Shown here: in pieces, positions 1-4,819 of the stretch | How positions within the stretch are numbered: position 1 is the stretch's first letter | How the letters are laid out: every line of letters starts with the position of its first letter | Assembly: GCA_900549155.1 (NCBI GenBank) | Contig: URNF01000052.1 | Span: 1-12,020 of the forward strand | Direction: 5' to 3' | Origin: an uncultured Oscillospiraceae bacterium | GTDB lineage: Bacteria; Bacillota; Clostridia; Oscillospirales; Acutalibacteraceae | Length of the DNA stretch: 12,020 nt | Position numbers and translations under genes: made by a program | Notes under the pieces: model-generated | The model's input: only the letters and a program-made list of their open reading frames with translations | Told to the model about the DNA's origin: nothing | Database searches by the model: none

Positions 1-2
1 GT

Positions 3-1994
3 GCCGCCGCTGTTTATTTGGGGGCAGGCGCGTTCAACGCCCGCCGTCACGCCGCCAATTTCGACGGCGACGCGCTGCGCCGTGCGGTGGCATACTGCCA
101 TGTGCGCGGCGTCAAGGTGCATCTGACGCTCAATACCCTTTTGCGGGAGACCGAGCTACCCACAGCGATGGCACTGGTACAGGAAGCGTGCGCGCTCGGA
201 ATTGACGCCCTGATCGTGCAGGACGTGGGGCTTGCACGGCACATCCGTGCCGCCGCCCCCGCCATGCCGCTGCACGCCTCAACACAGCTGTCCTGCCACA
301 CGCCGGACGGCGTTGCCTTTTTGCGTGACAACGGTTTTTCCCGCGTGGTGCTGTCCCGCGAAATGTCGCTTGATGAGATCCGCGCCTGCGCGGGGCTCGG
401 ATGCGAGCTTGAAGTGTTTGTGCACGGTGCACTGTGTATGTGTGTTTCGGGGCAGTGCTATCTCTCTGCCGCCCTCGGCGGCAGAAGCGGCAACCGCGGA
501 CTGTGCGCACAGCCCTGCCGTCTGCCGTTTTCCGCACCCGACACACCCGATCTCACCGGCGGCTTTGCGCTGAGTCTCAAGGATCAGTCGCTTGTGTCCC
601 ACATTGCCGCCCTCGCCGACGCGGGCGTGGCTTCTCTGAAGATTGAAGGGCGCATGAAGCGCCCGGAATATGTCGCGGCGGCAACCGCCGTGTGCCGTGC
701 CGCGGCAGACGGCGAAACGCCGGATGCCGCCGTTCTTGCCGACCTCGGTGCGGTGTTTTCCCGTTCCGGCTTCACCGACGGCTATTACACGGGCAAGCGC
801 GGCACCGCCATGTTCGGCGTCCGTCGCAAGGAAGACATTGCCGCGTCGGCGGTGCTCTCAAGGCTTGCCGCCCTGTATCGGCGCGAGCGGCAGAGCGTTC
901 CCGTGACATTTTCGCTGACCGCCGCCGTGGGCAAAAAAACCGTTCTGACGGCGCAGGATGCGGACGGACACCGCGTCACCGTTTTCGGCGACCCCGCCGC
1001 GCCTGCCAGAACCACCCCGACCTCGTCGGAGCGTGCCGTTGCGCAGCTGACAAAAACAGGCGACACCCCCTATTGCGCTGCCGCAGAGGTCACACTGGGG
1101 GAAAACGTCATGCTGCCTGTCTCGACCATCAATGCCCTCAGGCGGGATGCGCTCGCGCAGCTTGACGCCGCAAGAGCGGCGACGTCTGTTCCCTTTTCGG
1201 CTGTCTCCCCCGCGCAGCTCCCCGCAGCGGGTTCTGTGCGCGGCACGGTGATCCGCCTGTCGGATGCCGCACAATACAGCGCGGCGCTTAACCGTCATGC
1301 GGTGATTCTGCCGCTTTTCACGCCGTCGGAGACCTTTGCCGCCATCGCCGCACACCGCACGGCGCCGACAGGCGTCGAAATTCCGCGCGGCCTTTTCGGC
1401 GGCACAGCCGCCGTGTCTGCGGCGCTTTCTGCCGCAAAAGCAGCAGGCGCTGCCTTTGTCCTTTGCGGCAACTGCAACGCCATTCCCGCTGCCCGCGCCG
1501 CAGGGCTGCCGATCATCGGCGGCTTCGGACTGAACATCACCAACCGCGCGGCGGTGGATTTCTTTGCCGAAAACGGCTTGGCGGCAACGCTGCTCTCGCC
1601 GGAGCTTTCTTTTGCGCAGATGGCGTTTGCACGCGACGCGTCGCTTCCGTGCGGCGTGCTGCTGTATGGCAGACTGCCGCTCATGCTCACCCGCAACTGC
1701 CCGCGCAAGGCGGCAGGAGCGGATTGCCGCCGCTGCAAAAAAAGCGGCGTGCTGTGCGACCGCAAAAAAGCGCGTTTTCCCGTGCAATGCGAAAACGGCT
1801 GTGCCGAGCTGCTCAACGCCGTGCCGACCTATTGGGCGGACAAGCCCGCCGCCGTGCCGCCGTTTCTTTTTTCGCTTTTGCATTTCACCACCGAGACCGC
1901 CCATGAAACGGCAGAGATCGTCACCGCCTATGAGACGGCAGCAGCCCCCGCTTTTCCCTTCACCCGCGGCATGTACAAGAACGGTGTAGAATAG
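3..1994 (+). CDS. U32 family peptidase / RlhA-like RNA hydroxylation protein, 5'-truncated by window edge
   Basis: The frame is open from base 3 and its first visible residues (AAAVYLGAGAFNAR) match the start of the U32 domain, so the true start lies only a short way outside the window. About 663 residues are visible. The U32 signature FVHGALCMCVSGQCYLS lies near visible residues 139-155. A second pair of cysteines follows in LCAQPC, and a C-terminal Cys cluster (NCP, CRRCKK, LCDR, VQCENGC; about bases 1695-1805) precedes the end. This long form with a C-terminal extension (DUF3656-type) is common in Clostridia. Known U32 relatives: RlhA hydroxylates C2501 of 23S rRNA and TrhP acts on tRNA wobble uridine; others are annotated as collagenase-like proteases. 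The RNA-modification role is inferred from family and Cys content. No signal peptide can be judged because the N-terminus is missing. The gene ends 153 bases before the next gene and shows no clear intrinsic terminator of its own. Confidence 0.93.
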   Translation, partial: AAAVYLGAGAFNARRHAANFDGDALRRAVAYCHVRGVKVHLTLNTLLRETELPTAMALVQEACALGIDALIVQDVGLARHIRAAAPAMPLHASTQLSCHTPDGVAFLRDNGFSRVVLSREMSLDEIRACAGLGCELEVFVHGALCMCVSGQCYLSAALGGRSGNRGLCAQPCRLPFSAPDTPDLTGGFALSLKDQSLVSHIAALADAGVASLKIEGRMKRPEYVAAATAVCRAAADGETPDAAVLADLGAVFSRSGFTDGYYTGKRGTAMFGVRRKEDIAASAVLSRLAALYRRERQSVPVTFSLTAAVGKKTVLTAQDADGHRVTVFGDPAAPARTTPTSSERAVAQLTKTGDTPYCAAAEVTLGENVMLPVSTINALRRDALAQLDAARAATSVPFSAVSPAQLPAAGSVRGTVIRLSDAAQYSAALNRHAVILPLFTPSETFAAIAAHRTAPTGVEIPRGLFGGTAAVSAALSAAKAAGAAFVLCGNCNAIPAARAAGLPIIGGFGLNITNRAAVDFFAENGLAATLLSPELSFAQMAFARDASLPCGVLLYGRLPLMLTRNCPRKAAGADCRRCKKSGVLCDRKKARFPVQCENGCAELLNAVPTYWADKPAAVPPFLFSLLHFTTETAHETAEIVTAYETAAAPAFPFTRGMYKNGVE

Positions 1995-2033
1995 CTGTTT
2001 TTTGTAGTCAAACGTGTAATATTGTCAAAGTAC

Positions 2034-2082
2034 TGCACTGCATGACAGGAATTTTTCCATAAATTTCCTGTTTTGCAGTGCA
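2034..2082. promoter_or_regulatory. long imperfect dyad with two TGCAsTGCA sites upstream of the XRE gene (candidate operator)
   Basis: The outer arms TGCACTGCA (2034-2042) and TGCAGTGCA (2074-2082) are perfect reverse complements. After a T/T mismatch and a G/T pair, ACAGGAA (2045-2051) pairs with TTCCTGT (2065-2071), then TTT with AAA, leaving a small loop. Each outer arm is also nearly palindromic by itself (TGCA-s-TGCA), and both are followed by TG, so they also read as direct repeats 40 bp apart. Placement just before a HTH repressor gene suggests an autoregulatory operator. No good T-tract follows on either strand, so a terminator role for the upstream U32 gene is less likely. Confidence 0.55.
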
Positions 2083-2100
2083 TGTTTAGTTACCGCTATA

Positions 2101-2129
2101 TTTACTATGGTGCTTTTTTCGTGTAGAAT
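2101..2129 (+). promoter_or_regulatory. candidate promoter of the XRE-LytTR unit
   Basis: TTTACT (2101-2106) and TAGAAT (2124-2129) are separated by 17 bases. The predicted transcript would start near 2136, giving a very short leader with GGTGAG (2136-2141) almost at the 5' end before the ATG at 2148. An alternative -10, TATATT (2097-2102), has a weak TTGCAG -35 (2073-2078) inside the downstream arm of the dyad and would give a more normal leader of about 40 bases. Confidence 0.4.
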
Positions 2130-2147
2130 AGAGTTGGTGAGTTTGTT

Positions 2148-2471
2148 ATGATTGACTATAAAACTATCGGTCGCCGCATCAAGTGGCACCGTCAAAAGGC
2201 AGGACTGAAACAGGCAGAGCTGGCGGAAGAGCTGGACATTTCCGTCGGCGCCATCAGTCAGATCGAATGCGGGAAAACCGCACCGTCGCTGGAGCGGTTG
2301 GACAGTATCGCCTGTGCACTTTTCTGCGATCTGCAGGATCTGATCGCGGACTGCAACACAGCGGGCGACGGATTTCTGATGCAGGAGATCCTGTCGCATG
2401 TGCAAAACTGCTCCAACGAACAGCGCCAGCTGATTTTGCGCGTGATCGAAGCAGTTGAAGAATTCAAGTGA
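2148..2471 (+). CDS. XRE-family HTH transcriptional regulator
   Basis: This is a 107-residue cytoplasmic DNA-binding protein. The HTH_XRE domain covers about residues 7-66, with helix-turn-helix around residues 21-41 (KQAELAEELDISVGAISQIE) followed by the typical GKTAPSLERLDSIA helix. The remaining ~40 residues form a short helical tail (FLMQEILSHVQN...RVIEAVEEF), probably for dimerisation. Length and layout match small Cro/CI-like or SinR-like single-domain repressors. The start is supported by GGTGAG 6 bases upstream of the ATG. The LytTR regulator gene begins 39 bases after the stop with no terminator between, so the two are probably co-transcribed. The strong dyad at 2034-2082 is a natural candidate for its own operator. 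The target genes cannot be told from sequence. Confidence 0.9.
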   Translation: MIDYKTIGRRIKWHRQKAGLKQAELAEELDISVGAISQIECGKTAPSLERLDSIACALFCDLQDLIADCNTAGDGFLMQEILSHVQNCSNEQRQLILRVIEAVEEFK

Positions 2472-2499
2472 CCGTTCCTCGCCGGCGGCAAGATCCATG

Positions 2500-2505
2500 A
2501 AGGAG
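2500..2505 (+). promoter_or_regulatory. strong Shine-Dalgarno that supports the upstream LytTR start
   Basis: AAGGAG stands 5 bases before the ATG at 2511. The alternative ATG at 2586, where the conserved receiver domain begins (MKIAVCDDD), has only the poor GAAGAAAGAA stretch upstream. The site therefore favours a protein with 25 extra N-terminal residues, unless translation of a short overlapping frame couples to the ATG at 2586. Confidence 0.55.
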
Positions 2506-2510
2506 AAAGG

Positions 2511-3305
2511 ATGTTTACCCTCTTGGAATCCACACCGATTTTGCAGAAAGAAAAAGCGTATCATCCGAAGAAAGAACCGATCGGCATGAAGATCGCCGTT
2601 TGCGATGACGACCGCGGCTTTGTGAAAACCATGCGGCGCATGCTCTGCACCTATGCAGAGACGTTTCACTATGCCTTTGAGACGGAAGCCTTCTATTCCG
2701 CCGAGACGCTTCTTGCGTCCCCGACAGCGTTTGATCTCGTCTTTCTCGACTATCGGCTCGGCAGCATGAGCGGTCTGGACGCCGCACGCGTCCTGCGGGA
2801 ACGGCGCGCGGGCTGCACGATCGTGTTTGTCACCGCACACACGCATTTTGTGCTGGATGCGTTCACTGTCGGCGCTTTCCGTTTTCTCCTGAAGCCGCTG
2901 TCCGAGGAAACGCTGTTCGAAACACTCGACGCCTATTTCCGCGCATACAGCAACGACTACGCCGTTTCCCTGCGCTGCGAAAAGGAAACGATCCAGCTGA
3001 ACACATCGGACATTCTCTATCTGGAAGCGGACAACAAGCACTGCGTCATTCATTGGCGGGAGCGGAGCATCCACTGTACCAAGACGATGGCGGTCGTCAA
3101 CCAACTGCTGCCGCAGGATCACTTCTGCCGCATCCACCGCGCCTATATCGTCAATTTCGACTATATGCAATATTTCGGCAGTGAATATGCGCTCCTCAAA
3201 AACGGGGAGCGCCTGCCGATCGGCTGCCGCTATCAGGAAAGTGCCAGACAGGCGCTCGCGATCTATAAGCGACTGGAGCACAAACGCGACGTCGTCGGTG
3301 TATAA
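2511..3305 (+). CDS. LytTR-family response regulator (orphan)
   Basis: The product has a REC receiver domain followed by a LytTR DNA-binding domain, as in AgrA, LytR and VirR-type regulators. Counting from the ATG at 2511 (264 residues), the acidic pocket is D32-D33-D34, the phospho-acceptor is D80 in FLDYRLGSMSG, the conserved T is T108 and the K is K128 in LLKP. The LytTR domain covers about residues 152-250 and includes the typical FCRIHRAYIVNFDYM. The family usually begins at MKIAVCDDD, which would place the start at 2586 (239 residues); the upstream start is chosen for its strong AAGGAG. The 25-residue extension MFTLLESTPILQKEK... has no family support I know of. No histidine kinase gene is adjacent, so the signal source is unknown. 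It is probably co-transcribed with the XRE gene and ends at a strong hairpin terminator. Confidence 0.9.
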   Translation: MFTLLESTPILQKEKAYHPKKEPIGMKIAVCDDDRGFVKTMRRMLCTYAETFHYAFETEAFYSAETLLASPTAFDLVFLDYRLGSMSGLDAARVLRERRAGCTIVFVTAHTHFVLDAFTVGAFRFLLKPLSEETLFETLDAYFRAYSNDYAVSLRCEKETIQLNTSDILYLEADNKHCVIHWRERSIHCTKTMAVVNQLLPQDHFCRIHRAYIVNFDYMQYFGSEYALLKNGERLPIGCRYQESARQALAIYKRLEHKRDVVGV

Positions 3306-3314
3306 ACAAAAACA

Positions 3315-3347
3315 AAGAGGTGCAGGATCAAAGATTCTGCACCTTTT
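3315..3347. terminator. bidirectional intrinsic terminator between LytTR gene and lipoprotein gene
   Basis: GAGGTGCAGGAT (3317-3328) pairs with ATTCTGCACCTT (3334-3345), with A/T extensions on both sides. On the plus strand TTTTCAGTTATT follows. On the minus strand a T-rich stretch (CTTTGTTTTTGTTTATA) follows. The hairpin touches the stop codon of the convergent lipoprotein gene, so it can serve both convergent genes. Confidence 0.8.
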
Positions 3348-3892
3348 CAGTTATTCACGATTTCCAGTTCAGCACCGGTGATGCAGGCAATGGCGGAAGC
3401 GTCCACATAATAGGCGCGATAGCCGATCTCCTCATCCTGCACGTCAACATCCGTAGTGCCTGCAGACTTTTCAACAACCACGATCAGCTTGCCGCCTTGC
3501 GTGCGCATGGACTGCACCGTGCAGCGCGTGTCGGGCGTGTCCCGCACCAGCGGAACGATCACCACTGCCTTTTCCCGAAAGAAGGAGCGCGGCAGCACCT
3601 TCAGCACCCGATTGATGGCATCCTTGCGTTCGCCCGGCGAATTGTCCCTATAACCCGCGACACGGAGATTGCAAAACACCTTGATGTCCCTTTGGATGCG
3701 GAACGTGATGGGGCGATCGTGCGGCATAGACTGATAGTAGACGCCTTCTTCCATATCCTCCTGCAATGTCTCTTCCGCTTCTGTGAAGGTCACGTCGGCG
3801 TCGGCAGGCGGATTCACCGACCTGGCGGGACGGCATCCCGCAGCAGCGAGCAACAGACACAGGAACAGCGCCAAAACACCTGCTCGTCTCAA
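3347..3892 (-). CDS. small secreted lipoprotein, paralogue of the 4047-4628 product
   Basis: About 181 residues. A lipoprotein signal peptide (MRRAGVLALFLCLLLAAAGC) places the lipidated Cys at residue 20, so the protein should be anchored on the outer face of the membrane. The mature part is about 160 residues and has no recognised catalytic motif. Its C-terminal half matches the neighbour: FFREKAVVIVP against FFENKAVLVVP, TRCTVQSM against TNCDLQSL, and VDASAIACITG against VDASAVDGITG. The fold may resemble the PrcB C-terminal type, but this is a guess. Starts at 3988 and 3958 lie upstream of, or inside, the promoter and are excluded. An ATG at 3898 directly abuts GGGGGG. TTG at 3892 has better spacing and the same layout in the paralogue, so it is preferred. 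The gene has its own promoter and terminator. Confidence 0.82.
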   Translation of the reverse strand: MRRAGVLALFLCLLLAAAGCRPARSVNPPADADVTFTEAEETLQEDMEEGVYYQSMPHDRPITFRIQRDIKVFCNLRVAGYRDNSPGERKDAINRVLKVLPRSFFREKAVVIVPLVRDTPDTRCTVQSMRTQGGKLIVVVEKSAGTTDVDVQDEEIGYRAYYVDASAIACITGAELEIVNN

Positions 3893-3956
3893 TGCCATCC
3901 CCCCTTTTTTCAAAAAGTCAATTATCGGAGTATTTTCGTGCTGCAATTTGATATTC

Positions 3957-3985
3957 ATTGTACCGCTTTTTCGCAATTTTGTCAA
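3957..3985 (-). promoter_or_regulatory. strong sigma-A-type promoter of lipoprotein gene 1
   Basis: On the minus strand TTGACA (3985-3980), a 17-base spacer and TACAAT (3962-3957) form a near-consensus promoter. The predicted start near 3950 leaves a leader of about 55 bases before GGGGGG and the start codon. This rules out the in-frame ATGs at 3988 and 3958. Confidence 0.85.
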
Positions 3986-4002
3986 CATTTGCCATTTTCT
4001 TC

Positions 4003-4037
4003 AAAAAAAGAGACGGATGCGGCGCATCCGTCTCTTT
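4003..4037 (-). terminator. intrinsic terminator of lipoprotein gene 2
   Basis: A 14-bp perfect stem, AAAGAGACGGATGC (4007-4020) with GCATCCGTCTCTTT (4024-4037) and loop GGC, lies 10 bases after the stop codon of the minus-strand gene. On the minus strand it is followed by a run of seven T (A7 at 4003-4009, partly in the stem). It separates the two lipoprotein transcription units. Confidence 0.9.
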
Positions 4038-4046
4038 CTTCGTATA

Positions 4047-4628
4047 TTACATGGAAGCTGCTTTGCCGATCCACGCCGTCGTCGGCGCAGTTTGGGATGC
4101 CCATTTTTCCTCGATCTGCGTTCCGGTGATGCCGTCAACAGCAGAAGCATCCACACAGTAGACCTTCGTTGTCCACTTCACTACCTGTGCGCCGTGGTCC
4201 TCTGCTTTTGACTTTTGCAGTGTTGCCACCAAAGCGCCCTTTTCAATGCGCAGCGACTGCAGATCGCAGTTCGTGGCAGTGTCATTGAGCATCATCGGCA
4301 CAACCAGCACCGCTTTATTCTCAAAGAAAGACGGCGTCAGCGTTTCAACAAGCAATTCGTCAAAAACTTCATCGCTGCTGCGCGTGGTCGCACGCGTCTG
4401 CTTTTTGGCTTCCTTGAAGCGCGCCTTCAGATCCTTCTGCGAACGGTAGACTGTGATCTCTTCATGCGATGCCGTGCTGCAGCCGACATCCGAAAGTCCC
4501 TGAACAACGGCTCCGGGTGCTTCTTCAAATGCCACAACACCGTCTGCAGGCGGCGCCCCCTTTGCGGCGCAGCCAACCGAGACAAACAAAAGAATCAAAA
4601 TGAGTCCCATCAAACTTACGCGTTTCAA
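4047..4628 (-). CDS. small secreted lipoprotein, paralogue of the 3347-3892 product
   Basis: About 193 residues from the TTG at 4628. The signal peptide MKRVSLMGLILILLFVSVGC places the lipid-accepting Cys at residue 20, as in the paralogue; the lipobox SVGC is slightly atypical at -3. The mature protein has a variable middle rich in charged residues, then the shared module: FFENKAVLVVP, TNCDLQSL, LQKS, VDASAVDGITG. Function is unknown; a PrcB-like fold is possible but unproved. Start choice: the ATG at 4643 has no Shine-Dalgarno, and the ATG touching GGGGGG (4636) is out of frame, whereas TTG at 4628 follows GGGGGG by about 7 bases. The two genes therefore arose by tandem duplication that included the leader. 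It has its own promoter and terminator and lies downstream of the protease terminator. Confidence 0.82.
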   Translation of the reverse strand: MKRVSLMGLILILLFVSVGCAAKGAPPADGVVAFEEAPGAVVQGLSDVGCSTASHEEITVYRSQKDLKARFKEAKKQTRATTRSSDEVFDELLVETLTPSFFENKAVLVVPMMLNDTATNCDLQSLRIEKGALVATLQKSKAEDHGAQVVKWTTKVYCVDASAVDGITGTQIEEKWASQTAPTTAWIGKAASM

Positions 4629-4689
4629 ATACCATCCCCCCATAAGAAAGTTATAGATCAGATCATCCGTGTCAATCCTCTCTACTAAT

Positions 4690-4718
4690 ATTGTATCAGT
4701 CTTTCACTTGTTTGTCAA
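4690..4718 (-). promoter_or_regulatory. strong sigma-A-type promoter of lipoprotein gene 2
   Basis: On the minus strand TTGACA (4718-4713), a 17-base spacer and TACAAT (4695-4690) give the same boxes and spacing as the promoter of the paralogue. The predicted start near 4683 leaves a leader of about 55 bases to the TTG. The spacers share AAR-rich segments, in keeping with duplication of promoter and gene together. Confidence 0.87.
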
Positions 4719-4776
4719 TATTTTTTATTTACACTATAAAATATGCGTTTCATTCCCAAATAGTACCTGTTCACGC

Positions 4777-4808
4777 AAAAAAGCCCGAAGGCGCGCCTTC
4801 GGGCTTTT
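4777..4808 (-). terminator. intrinsic terminator of the subtilisin gene
   Basis: A GC-rich stem, AAAAGCCCGAAGG (4779-4791) with CCTTCGGGCTTTT (4796-4808) and loop CGCG, begins 11 bases after the protease stop. On the minus strand it ends in six T (A6 at 4777-4782). Confidence 0.9.
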
Positions 4809-4819
4809 CATATGCCGTA

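Noticed and set aside
858..1904. 348-codon open frame on the minus strand
   Set aside because: It is antisense to the U32 gene in very GC-rich sequence and its product is extremely rich in R, G and C, typical of a shadow frame.
2025..3281. 418-codon open frame on the minus strand
   Set aside because: It lies antisense to the XRE and LytTR genes, both of which have clear conserved domains and ribosome sites. Its translation shows no recognisable domain.
3893..3988. Upstream in-frame ATG starts (3988, 3958) for lipoprotein gene 1
   Set aside because: The near-consensus promoter at 3957-3985 overlaps both codons and transcription would begin downstream of them near 3950.
3320..4129. 269-codon open frame on the plus strand
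   Set aside because: It covers lipoprotein gene 1, its promoter and a terminator on the opposite strand. The opposing gene has a signal peptide, promoter and paralogue.
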